DNA from: Polynucleobacter sp.
Lineage (GTDB): Bacteria > Pseudomonadota > Gammaproteobacteria > Burkholderiales > Burkholderiaceae
Direction of reading: 5' to 3'
Length of the DNA stretch: 52,365 nucleotides
NCBI GenBank assembly: GCA_030696845.1
Contig: JAUYRJ010000028.1
Location: forward strand, 1 to 52,365
A model generated the notes under the pieces. It was not told the origin of the DNA, ran no database searches, and saw only the letters and a list, made by a program, of their open reading frames with translations. Position 1 is the first letter of the stretch; every line of letters begins with the position of its first letter. Positions 41,829 through 49,145 of this stretch are shown piece by piece. The position numbers and the translations under genes are program-made.

Positions 41829-41904
41829 GGCCTGGTAGCTCAGTCGGTAGAGCAGAGGATTGAAAATCCTTGTGTCGGTGGTTCGATTCCGCCCCGGGCC
41901 ACCA
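41829..41904 (+). tRNA. tRNA-Phe (GAA)
   Basis: 76 bases with encoded CCA. The acceptor stem GGCCTGG pairs with CCGGGCC (one G-T pair), the D arm GCTCAGTCGGTAGAGC is present, the anticodon stem-loop GGATTGAAAATCC has anticodon GAA, and the T arm contains GGTTCGATTCC. It is followed by a strong terminator. Its 3' end recurs downstream at 42743 and 44941 and, degenerate, at 45843, the pattern left by integration into a tRNA gene. Confidence 0.97.
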
Positions 41905-41981
41905 AGTAACATAAAAACCACCTTCGGGTGGTTTTTTCGTTTTCACTTCCCATTCAGAGCATTAGACGCTGTAGAATTTAT
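41879..41981 (+). repeat. Direct repeat copy 1: tRNA-Phe 3' end, terminator and tail
   Basis: A 103-base unit beginning in the T arm of the intact tRNA-Phe and ending at TAGACGCTGTAGAATTTAT (41963-41981). Copy 2 at 42743-42845 has the same length with no gap. The core to the base after CCA (41879-41906) is identical in copy 3. Confidence 0.85.
41915..41937 (+). terminator. Intrinsic terminator of tRNA-Phe
   Basis: Stem ACCACC and GGTGGT around a TTCG tetraloop, then six T in total. The same hairpin is present in repeat copies 2 and 3. Confidence 0.95.
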
Positions 41982-41990
41982 CGCATAAAG

Positions 41991-42722
41991 ATGAATTCAA
42001 TATTAGTTATTGCTCTGGTGTTCTTAATGGCTGGGGCTGTTAAGGGCATATCCGGCATGGGCTTGCCAACGATTTCTATGGCCATGCTCAGCTTGCTGAT
42101 GCTTCCCGCAAAAGCAGCCATGCTCATGGTAATTCCATCACTGCTTACCAATGTCACTCAATGTATGGGCAAGCATTGGCGCTCATTAATCAAAAATCAT
42201 TGGGTAATGTGGGCTACGTTATTGCTCACCACAATTTTTAGTCCTTATTCAGGACTCAATATAGCGGGTGGGCATGCGACATTATTTCTAGGCTTGGTGC
42301 TTGTAGCTTATGGTTTTTGGGGTTTATTTAAACCAACATTACCAAGTTTTGGAAATCATAAAGTGTTTGTCGGTGGCATCGTTGGCGTGCTATCGGGTTT
42401 AGTCGCGGCCGCAACCGGCGTGTTTGTTATTCCAATGGTTCCCTACTTACAGTCCCTAAAATTATCGAAGGATGAGTTTATACAGGCATTGGGAATTAGT
42501 TTTATAGTTGGCACTATTGCTCTCACCATTAGACTTGGAGCAACGAATACAAAGGACTGGAGCTCCAATCTGCCAGAAATTGTCATGGCAATCATTGCGG
42601 CATTTATAGGTATGTGGATTGGCGCTAGATTGAGAGATAAGTTAAACCCCATTCAGTTCCAGCGTGTTCTCTATACCGTTTTTGTTTTATTGGGACTGCT
42701 CATGACTTATAGGTCTATTTAG
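41991..42722 (+). CDS. TSUP (TauE/SafE) family membrane permease
   Basis: 243 residues and about eight membrane helices. The first repeat has VFLMAGAVKGISGMGLPTISMAML and the second GGIVGVLSGLVAAATGVFVIPMVPYL, typical of the sulfite exporter TauE family. I chose ATG 41991; upstream in-frame codons run through the tRNA terminator. The substrate is unknown. It is the only gene in the 864-base module between tRNA-Phe and repeat copy 2. Its stop lies at the first bases shared by copies 2 and 3, so the gene fits the module exactly. Confidence 0.85.
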   Translation: MNSILVIALVFLMAGAVKGISGMGLPTISMAMLSLLMLPAKAAMLMVIPSLLTNVTQCMGKHWRSLIKNHWVMWATLLLTTIFSPYSGLNIAGGHATLFLGLVLVAYGFWGLFKPTLPSFGNHKVFVGGIVGVLSGLVAAATGVFVIPMVPYLQSLKLSKDEFIQALGISFIVGTIALTIRLGATNTKDWSSNLPEIVMAIIAAFIGMWIGARLRDKLNPIQFQRVLYTVFVLLGLLMTYRSI

Positions 42723-42845
42723 AGTCAGGCATCCTGAGCTCCTGGTTCGATTCTGCCCCGAGCCACCAAGAAATACCAAAACCACCTTCGGGTGGTTTTT
42801 TCGTTTCCAGTCTCAGTTCACAGTGCTAGACGCTGTAGAACTTAT
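42722..42845 (+). repeat. Direct repeat copy 2: tRNA-Phe 3'-end remnant
   Basis: From 42743 it follows copy 1 without a gap for 103 bases. The 28-base tRNA core has two changes. The terminator is intact, and the tail TAGACGCTGTAGAACTTAT (42827-42845) sits exactly 84 bases from the core start, as in copy 1. The 21 bases before it (from GAGTCAGGCATCCT) match copy 3, not the tRNA body. It lacks a tRNA 5' half, so it is not a tRNA gene. Confidence 0.85.
42778..42801 (+). terminator. Intrinsic terminator in repeat copy 2
   Basis: ACCACC-TTCG-GGTGGT followed by T6, identical to the tRNA-Phe terminator. It would end transcripts of the TSUP gene. Confidence 0.9.
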
Positions 42846-42930
42846 GTATCGCTAGATGATTTTGCCAAACATTCTTTACCGGTTCCAATCATCTAGGGTG
42901 AGTACTGGTAATGTCGTTTAAAACGACAAA

Positions 42931-43728
42931 TTACATTGGACTGGAAAACTCAGTTGGGGTGACGCCAATCACTTCCTTAAACGCATGAGTAAAAGAAGCC
43001 GTGCTTGAAAAGCCCAGCTTACTTGCTATTTGCTTTATGGATTTATTGTGATCTTCCAGAAGCTCCAACGCATTCATGATTCTTGCTCTTTGTCGCCACT
43101 CTCTAAAGCTAAGCTTCACTTCTTTATTAAAGAGCCTGGTGATGGTTCTTGTAGACGCATTGGCTTCATAGCAAAGCTGTTCAAAGTCCTTGGATGATTG
43201 AATGTCATCAAGTGCCAACTGCGCAACTTTCTTTGCTCGAGCATCTATTGGCATCGGCAAAAATGTGGTGGCATCTTTTGCTTGGGATAACTCATGTAAT
43301 GCGAGATTGACAGTGAGATGGATTCTTTCTTGACCGGCTTTCTCGTTATAAGTTGCCAGTATCAGCTCTCTAAGTAAGCTGTTTACTTCAATCACATACA
43401 CATCCTTTAGCTGTGAGTAGTTTGAGTGTTGCTTCAGCCAATATGGCTCTATATAAATGCTTCGCATCTCAATATCAGTTAAAGCATCCACGCTATGTTC
43501 AATCATGGGCGGAATCCAAACTGCTCTTTGGGGTGGCGCTAAGAATCTGCCAATGGGTGTGGTGACATTGACTAGCCCAGTAGCTACATATAAAAGCTGA
43601 GCTTGGGCGTGAGCATGAAGGCCAAGTTGATGCCCTCGCTTATATGAGCGCGGGTGGGTAATGATGTCATTGCCCAATTTTGGCGGTTTGGCGATGTCTT
43701 TTGGCATTTTATCGATAGGTTGCCACAT
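42931..43728 (-). CDS. AraC-family transcriptional regulator with cupin N-terminus
   Basis: 265 residues from ATG 43728; an upstream ATG at 43809 would run through the divergent MFS start. The N-terminal cupin-like segment contains HPRSYKRGHQLGLHAHAQAQLLYVATG (about 25-50). The C-terminal double helix-turn-helix (about 165-262) includes RTITRLFNKEVKLSFREWRQRARI and GFSSTASFTHAFKEVIGVTPTEF. It probably controls the adjacent divergent MFS exporter in response to a small ligand. Only 27 bases separate the two starts. Confidence 0.88.
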   Translation of the reverse strand: MWQPIDKMPKDIAKPPKLGNDIITHPRSYKRGHQLGLHAHAQAQLLYVATGLVNVTTPIGRFLAPPQRAVWIPPMIEHSVDALTDIEMRSIYIEPYWLKQHSNYSQLKDVYVIEVNSLLRELILATYNEKAGQERIHLTVNLALHELSQAKDATTFLPMPIDARAKKVAQLALDDIQSSKDFEQLCYEANASTRTITRLFNKEVKLSFREWRQRARIMNALELLEDHNKSIKQIASKLGFSSTASFTHAFKEVIGVTPTEFSSPM

Positions 43729-43755
43729 TATGATGAGCAAAACAAGGAGATACCC

Positions 43756-44916
43756 ATGAGCCATTCCAAAATCATTTCGTATATGAACATCGCCCATTTC
43801 ATAGATCACTATGCGATGTTGATCTTTGCCGCCGCCGTGATTGTGATTGCGCCGACTTTTGGAATGACTTATGGAGAGTTGCTCCCTTACGCAACTCCAG
43901 GCTTTATTGCTTTTGGCGCAGGCTCATTATTTTCAGGATGGCTTGGCGATAAGTGGAGTCGTCGCAATATGATGGCCATCTTCTTTGTGGGTATGGGTTT
44001 GGCATTAGCTGGGATTTCGCTCGTCCAAACACCCATCCAATTAGGTGCGATGTTATTGGCTGTTGGTGTTGTTGCTTCGATTTATCACCCTGTTGGAACC
44101 GCGATGCTGGTATCAAACGTAGATAAGCTCGGCAAAGAAATGGGCATCAATGGAATGTGGGGTAATTTCGGTGTTGCCTCATCAGCATTGGTGACAGGAG
44201 TTATCAACCAATACTTTGGATGGCGTGCCGCCTTTTGGGTTCCTGGAATTGTTTGTTTAATTATTGGATTTTTGTTTATGCGCGATGTTCCAAGATCGGC
44301 TGATGGTATCTCCAAGAAGTCAGCGGCAGGTACAGCCCGCGTACCTAAATCAGTCATGATCTGGGTGGTAGCCTCTTTAATCATTACGATTATTGCCAGC
44401 TCAATTACCTTTAATTCCGTCACCGTTGCTTTACCTAAAATCTTTCAAGAAAGACTGTCGAACCTTACTAGCAACACTGCCGCACTGGGAACGATTACGT
44501 TCTTGGTCTACTTGTTTGGCGCTTTATCGCAATACATCATTGGCCATCTACTTGATAGGCATTCATTAAAGAATGTGTTCTTGCCACTGGCCTTGATGAT
44601 TGTTCCCGCATTATTCATAGCTTCCACAATGACCGACTATGGACTAATACTTTTGGCGATTGTGATTATTGCCGCAGTCTTTGGCCAGGTCACAGTCAAT
44701 GACACGATGCTTGGCAAGTACACAGTGGATGAGTGGCGAGGGAGAGCGTACTCCGCAAGATACTTCTTGGGCTTTACTGCGGCAGGATTATCTGTTGGTT
44801 TGGTATCCATTTTGTACAACCAAGGTGGATTTGATTTAATGCTCAAATCAATTGCGGCATTAAGTTTGTTTACCGTTCTTGGTGCGCTGATTTTTCCTCA
44901 AGAAAAGCGGGCATAA
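43756..44916 (+). CDS. MFS transporter, Fsr-like
   Basis: 386 residues, 12 predicted membrane helices. ATG 43756 is preceded by AAGGAG at 7 bases. The loop motif GWLGDKWSRRNMM between helices 2 and 3 is the MFS signature, and YHPVGTAMLV in helix 4 resembles the fosmidomycin-resistance (Fsr) branch. It is a likely drug or metabolite exporter driven by protons. It forms a regulator-exporter pair with the divergent AraC gene, and both sit between repeat copies 2 and 3. Confidence 0.85.
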   Translation: MSHSKIISYMNIAHFIDHYAMLIFAAAVIVIAPTFGMTYGELLPYATPGFIAFGAGSLFSGWLGDKWSRRNMMAIFFVGMGLALAGISLVQTPIQLGAMLLAVGVVASIYHPVGTAMLVSNVDKLGKEMGINGMWGNFGVASSALVTGVINQYFGWRAAFWVPGIVCLIIGFLFMRDVPRSADGISKKSAAGTARVPKSVMIWVVASLIITIIASSITFNSVTVALPKIFQERLSNLTSNTAALGTITFLVYLFGALSQYIIGHLLDRHSLKNVFLPLALMIVPALFIASTMTDYGLILLAIVIIAAVFGQVTVNDTMLGKYTVDEWRGRAYSARYFLGFTAAGLSVGLVSILYNQGGFDLMLKSIAALSLFTVLGALIFPQEKRA

Positions 44917-44920
44917 GGTA

Positions 44921-44997
44921 GAGTCAGTCATCCTAGGCCCTGGTTCGATTCCGCCCCGGGCCACCAAGATTCTATAAACCACCTTCGGGTGGTTTTT
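44921..44997 (+). repeat. Direct repeat copy 3: tRNA-Phe 3'-end remnant
   Basis: Positions 44941-44968 are identical to the 28-base core of the intact tRNA (41879-41906). The terminator follows. The preceding 20 bases from GAGTCAGTCATCCT resemble copy 2. It begins 5 bases after the MFS stop. Confidence 0.88.
44976..44997 (+). terminator. Intrinsic terminator in repeat copy 3
   Basis: ACCACC-TTCG-GGTGGT with T5. The opposing hydrolase gene has its stop codon (44999-44997) at its edge, so the hairpin separates two convergent genes. Confidence 0.88.
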
Positions 44998-45869
44998 CAT
45001 TTGGCCGTTTTGGTTTCTTGCTGATCGAGAAAAGACTTAATCCGTGAGGTGACTCGAATCCAGTCATTTGTTGATAAGTGTTCATATTCATGATTGGCTT
45101 CAACAAATTCAAATTCAATATTGGATGAAAGCGCGTATTTACTTTGAACTTCTGGACCGCCGTACTCATCAGTAATGCCTTGAATTATTAGCATGGGTTT
45201 TTGAAGATTGCTCAAGTGGCTAGTGCGATAGGATTCTTCCTCTTTGTCTGGATGCTTAAAAGGGTATCCAAAGCAAATAATTCCAGCAAGATTCTGTTCC
45301 GTCTCTAGGCCCAATGCGGTGACGCCACCGGCCGAGTGAGACATGATGATGATTGGCTTATTACGCCCGATCTCTTGGATGGCTCGTCTAGTTATTAGGG
45401 CCTGATCATCCATAGGGTTAAAAATTAGCCAATGAATCAAATAATCCAATCTAGATGGATGGGCAAGCAATAGTATTCCCTTAAGGGTTCTGCGTATCAA
45501 TACCTTGATTGTCGACTCATTTTGTCCAAAGATTTGATTGAGCCAGCTTACAGCTCGCATACTTTCTTTTGATAAAAGCGCTTCGGTTGCTTGACGTCTA
45601 CTTTTGGGCCAAACCAGTAAATAGCCATCGAATATGAGCCTATTTAAAAGCTCTTGAAGAGGGACTGAATTTTTTTGTGTGTTGCTTCGTCCAATGAATA
45701 AAATTACCTTAGTGGATGCCAATGAGCCAAGGTAGGCAATATTCAGCCCTTTGAGGTTTAGAAATTTGAATTGAGCGTATTCCACCCGGTCGAGTTTAGA
45801 TGGCTTATACGAATTATGCTTTTGGATATCCCATCTTAGGGCCTGACGGAACCTACCACGAGCCATCAA
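44997..45869 (-). CDS. Alpha/beta hydrolase family protein
   Basis: Up to 290 residues. The nucleophile elbow is IIMSHSAGGVTAL (Ser in S-H-S-A-G), the likely acid is Asp in IIQGITDEYGGPEV and the His is in EANHEYEHLS, giving a full catalytic triad. There is no signal peptide. Closer family and substrate are not recognised. The ATGs at 45869 and 45866 lie inside the degenerate repeat copy 4, so the first 10-15 residues are probably not original. No convincing alternative ATG exists before the conserved fold. It is alone between copies 3 and 4. Confidence 0.75.
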   Translation of the reverse strand: MMARGRFRQALRWDIQKHNSYKPSKLDRVEYAQFKFLNLKGLNIAYLGSLASTKVILFIGRSNTQKNSVPLQELLNRLIFDGYLLVWPKSRRQATEALLSKESMRAVSWLNQIFGQNESTIKVLIRRTLKGILLLAHPSRLDYLIHWLIFNPMDDQALITRRAIQEIGRNKPIIIMSHSAGGVTALGLETEQNLAGIICFGYPFKHPDKEEESYRTSHLSNLQKPMLIIQGITDEYGGPEVQSKYALSSNIEFEFVEANHEYEHLSTNDWIRVTSRIKSFLDQQETKTAK

Positions 45870-45895
45870 GAAATTCTAAAACTGTTTTCGAGTGA
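45843..45895 (+). repeat. Degenerate direct repeat copy 4
   Basis: Aligned to copy 2, CGAGCCATCAAGAAAT (45859-45874) differs at one base, and a decayed terminator-like TTTTCGAGTGA follows. About 18 of 28 core bases match. It would mark the outer edge of the tRNA-Phe island. Confidence 0.5.
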
Positions 45896-45982
45896 CTCCT
45901 TCTGTCCGTAATGCGAATGATTTGTTCATTCTTTGTATTTACTTCATATTTATAGGGGCATTGCAAAACCAATAATCTCGCT

Positions 45983-46378
45983 ATGATGAGTCATATGACT
46001 TTACGCCTTGGTACTCCCGTGCTCCTCGGGATTCTGTTCGCAGCAATCATGCTGAAGTGCTTATCGCCTTTTTTGCACGCGCACGTTGCGGGATCAAGCG
46101 AAACGGGTTTTCATGTGTCCGGAATGACTCTTGCGCTTGCACTATCGGCATCGGGTGATCAGACCAGTAATGCCGACACAGAATCGTATGCGGTCACGGT
46201 GGGCGACTCACGAAACAATACATTCTCTATATTTATAGTACTAGCGATTTTTTTGGGCGCACTTCACATGGTGCGCAAGCTGTATCTAGTAGATCACCCC
46301 GCATCGCACGAGCCAGATGCAATTGCATCGTATTTAAGTCCGAACTCCCCGCCGCCCGCATTGGCCCCTCCACGCTAA
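45983..46378 (+). CDS. Hypothetical small membrane protein
   Basis: 131 residues. An N-terminal hydrophobic segment (about 10-28, then FLHAHVAGSSETGFHV) looks like a signal anchor. A second membrane helix lies near 82-97, and the tail is Pro-rich (NSPPPALAPPR). Two His precede the region that would face the periplasm, but no known metal site is recognised. I do not recognise the family. It precedes the glycosyltransferase by 79 bases, which contain two short hairpins at 46393-46409 and 46418-46429. Confidence 0.65.
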   Translation: MMSHMTLRLGTPVLLGILFAAIMLKCLSPFLHAHVAGSSETGFHVSGMTLALALSASGDQTSNADTESYAVTVGDSRNNTFSIFIVLAIFLGALHMVRKLYLVDHPASHEPDAIASYLSPNSPPPALAPPR

Positions 46379-46457
46379 CGATCAGTAGTGTCCCATCGTA
46401 GTCCGATGGATTTATGTCCCCTTGAGGGGGCTTCAATGCTATTGAGAAAGAAAAGCC

Positions 46458-47537
46458 GTGGAAGTAGACGTACGTATTGTGCAGATAGTTCGCAATTGGG
46501 GGCCGGTGGGCGGGATGGAATCTTACGTTTGGCATTTGAGCCATGCTCTAGCAAATCAAGATTGCCTCATCACGGTAATTTGCCAAAAAGCGCATGCAAA
46601 AGCCAATTCAGAACGCATTCGCATCATAGAGGTCGGTGAACTGCGACAAAAACCGCGCTGGATTATGTATTGGCGCTTTGCAAATCAAGTAGAGGAGCAA
46701 ATACGCTCGCTGGGACTGCATCAGGATCACATCATTCATAGCCACGAACGCAGTATTTCCCATGACATCACCACCTTTCATGCAATGCCATTTGCTACGA
46801 TTAAAGAAAAGACGTGGTTTAAACAAGTCTCGATTCGCGTTTGGGCTTATCTGCGAATGGAACGTCGGGAACTGGGCGAGCTACCTGGACAATCTGTATT
46901 TGTTGTCCCCGTTTCGCGATCGATTGCGCAGGCAATTCAACACTATTATCCAAAAGTGGCGAATCGAATTCGGGAGCCCATTCCTCCGGGCGTTAATTCA
47001 TTGCCGCAGCGGCAAGCACAATCCATTCCGCAGGATGGTGGAAGCATTGGGTTTTTTGGAACAGAATGGAATCGCAAGGGATTTGCATTTTTTATGCATA
47101 TTGCAGAGCAATTGCGCATACGAAGACCCCATCTAAAGGTCATTGTATTGGGCGCTGAACAGGCTCAGGTTGCTCATTTGTGCAAAAGCTACGATGGCTC
47201 TATTGAATTCTTAGGGTGGCAGCCAAGCGCGAATTTATATCAAGATTTGGATTTATTGCTTCATCCAGCATCCAGTGAGGCCTATGGCATGGTCATCGCA
47301 GAGGCAATGGCATGCAAAGTTCCCGTTGTGGTATCTGACCAGTGCGGGGCAGCGGCCGATGTATCAATTGCAAATGGAAATGTTCTCTCATTAAAAGCGC
47401 CAGTACAAGATTGGGTAAGTGCGTGTGACCGCTGGCTAAATAACGATGCCGAACCGATTGGCTTTGAGCGACCATGGTCTCAGGTAGCAAGTGAATACCT
47501 GGCAGAATATGAGGCGATAAGGATGACAAAAAAATAA
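46458..47537 (+). CDS. Glycosyltransferase family 4 protein
   Basis: 359 residues from a GTG. The N-terminal Rossmann domain has a GT4-type GGMESYVWHLSHAL glycine loop. The C-terminal domain has IGFFGTEWNRKGF and the EX7E motif in EAYGMVIAEAM, both typical of retaining GT4 sugar transferases. It probably adds a sugar to a lipopolysaccharide core or other glycan, since it resembles heptosyl/hexosyl transferases of LPS core synthesis. The acceptor is unknown. It stands alone, convergent with the SMR gene. Confidence 0.88.
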   Translation: MEVDVRIVQIVRNWGPVGGMESYVWHLSHALANQDCLITVICQKAHAKANSERIRIIEVGELRQKPRWIMYWRFANQVEEQIRSLGLHQDHIIHSHERSISHDITTFHAMPFATIKEKTWFKQVSIRVWAYLRMERRELGELPGQSVFVVPVSRSIAQAIQHYYPKVANRIREPIPPGVNSLPQRQAQSIPQDGGSIGFFGTEWNRKGFAFFMHIAEQLRIRRPHLKVIVLGAEQAQVAHLCKSYDGSIEFLGWQPSANLYQDLDLLLHPASSEAYGMVIAEAMACKVPVVVSDQCGAAADVSIANGNVLSLKAPVQDWVSACDRWLNNDAEPIGFERPWSQVASEYLAEYEAIRMTKK

Positions 47538-47599
47538 GGGCAGACAGCTAAGGCATGTAACGATTTAAGGCGCCTGAAGGCACCCACCTTCATTCCTGC

Positions 47600-47920
47600 T
47601 TAGCCCATCTTGAGCAGAATCACACCCAGCAAGATAAACGCCACGCCGAGCCAGCGGATCGGAATATTGGGGTCTCCAAAAACCAAGACGCCGAGTGTGA
47701 AAGTACCTACCGCACCAATCGAGGTCCAAATGGCATATGCAGTGCCAATCGGAATTTCCTTGAGGGAGTACCACAACAGAAGGCCGCTGAGTGCCATGCT
47801 GATGCCAGCAAGCGCAATGCCCCACACCTTCATATTGGGAAGGTCGGCTAGTTTTAAGCCCAGTGGCCAGCCAATTTCAAAAAAGCCGGCTAGAAAAAGT
47901 GAAATCCAGTAAATGCTCAA
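47600..47920 (-). CDS. SMR family transporter, Gdx/SugE type
   Basis: 106 residues with four membrane helices. The essential Glu15 lies in AGFFEIGWPLGLK, and GTAYAIWTSIGAVGT is the SMR signature. The GW-LGLK and WYSLKEIPIGTAYA pattern fits the SugE/Gdx subtype, which exports guanidinium, more than the EmrE multidrug subtype. The short divergent gap has no room for a guanidine riboswitch, so its cue is unknown. Confidence 0.88.
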   Translation of the reverse strand: MSIYWISLFLAGFFEIGWPLGLKLADLPNMKVWGIALAGISMALSGLLLWYSLKEIPIGTAYAIWTSIGAVGTFTLGVLVFGDPNIPIRWLGVAFILLGVILLKMG

Positions 47921-47991
47921 GGGAAGAATGGCTGAAATAGAAAGTATCAGAATACCAAAAATGAAATTCCAGAGTGCTAGACTTTTCCCTT

Positions 47992-49032
47992 ATGGTTGAT
48001 TTTGCCAAGCTGCCACTCCCCATTATTCAGGCACCGATGGCGGGCGGTATTAATACCCCTGAACTTGCCGCTGCCGTTGCGAACAATGGCGGCGTAGGTA
48101 GTTTTGGTTTTGCTTATAGCAAGCCGGATCAAATTGCGGCTGATTTGTCGGCGACTCGGCGTCTCACACAGGGACCAATCAATGCCAATTTCTTTGTATT
48201 TAGTCCGGCTGCAATGCCAAGCGAAACCGAAGCACAAGACGCGCTGAATGCCTTACGTTCGCTCGCAATCCAATGCGATGTGGAATTGGCCCTACCCCAG
48301 TTGCCCTATTACCCAGATCTACTCACTCAGCTTGAACCCATTTGGGCGGCCCGCCCTGCCATGCTGACCTTCCATTTTGGTTTGCCGCCCGAGGGCGTTA
48401 TAAAGCAAGCCCATGCCTTAGGCATTTGTGTTGGTATGACTGCGACCAATGGCGCAGAAGCCGAAGCGATTGAGCGGGCAGGAGCAGACTTTATCGTGGC
48501 GCAGGGCATAGAAGCTGGGGGCCACAGGGGCTGTTTTCATCAAGATCAAGAAGATGATCAGCTAAGTGCATTGGAGCTGACCAAGGTGCTTGCTAGCAGA
48601 TGCAGAATTCCGATTGTGACGGCAGGCGCGATCATGACCGGCGCCGATATCAGAGCGGCACTGCATCATGGGGCAAGCGCCGCTCAACTGGGTACCGCTT
48701 TTTTATGTTGCGATGAGGCGGGAACGCCCCCAAGTTATCGGAATTTTTTGTTAAGGCATCCCGAACGAGGAGCTGCTTTAACCAGGGTCTTTTCTGGGCG
48801 ATCGGCTCGGGGCGTTCAGAATGCCTTTATGTTGGAGATGGGCGGTAAGACTGTATTGCCGTTTCCGATTCAAAATACCCTAACGGCACCGCTGCGGCAG
48901 TGGGCGGTAAAAAACCACAATGGCGAATACCAAAGCCTTTGGGCGGGCAGCGCCTATTCCAAAATTAGGCCTATGCCAGCAGCAAATCTCATGCGCAGAT
49001 TGCGGGCTGAGTGGATGGCCGAGGAGCGGTAA
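47992..49032 (+). CDS. Nitronate monooxygenase family protein
   Basis: 346 residues. It begins LPLPIIQAPMAGG, the FMN-barrel start. GIEAGGHRG, VTAGAIMTGADIRAALHHGASAAQLGTAF and the phosphate-binding loop are as in nitronate monooxygenase / 2-nitropropane dioxygenase. It oxidises toxic alkyl nitronates such as propionate-3-nitronate. ATG 47992 places the barrel start naturally; a GTG at 47974 would add 6 residues. It is divergent from the SMR gene. Confidence 0.88.
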   Translation: MVDFAKLPLPIIQAPMAGGINTPELAAAVANNGGVGSFGFAYSKPDQIAADLSATRRLTQGPINANFFVFSPAAMPSETEAQDALNALRSLAIQCDVELALPQLPYYPDLLTQLEPIWAARPAMLTFHFGLPPEGVIKQAHALGICVGMTATNGAEAEAIERAGADFIVAQGIEAGGHRGCFHQDQEDDQLSALELTKVLASRCRIPIVTAGAIMTGADIRAALHHGASAAQLGTAFLCCDEAGTPPSYRNFLLRHPERGAALTRVFSGRSARGVQNAFMLEMGGKTVLPFPIQNTLTAPLRQWAVKNHNGEYQSLWAGSAYSKIRPMPAANLMRRLRAEWMAEER

Positions 49033-49145
49033 CGCAGCCCCACAGTCGGTACTGCTAGGATCAATAGGGCATTTGCGTAAACGCATAAGCTGGTAGTATG
49101 GTCAATAGCATCTCGACTCTATTTATATAAAAGTATTTTCTGCCT

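Noticed and set aside
42722-42770. Second tRNA gene
   Set aside because: Only the T arm and 3' acceptor half are present; no matching 5' half, D arm or anticodon arm.
41905-45983. Integrase or transposase within the tRNA-Phe island
   Set aside because: All frames examined give permease, regulator, transporter or hydrolase; no tyrosine or serine recombinase motif.
47921-47991. Guanidine riboswitch before the Gdx/SugE-type gene
   Set aside because: The 71-base divergent gap has none of the conserved ACGR-type elements and is too short.
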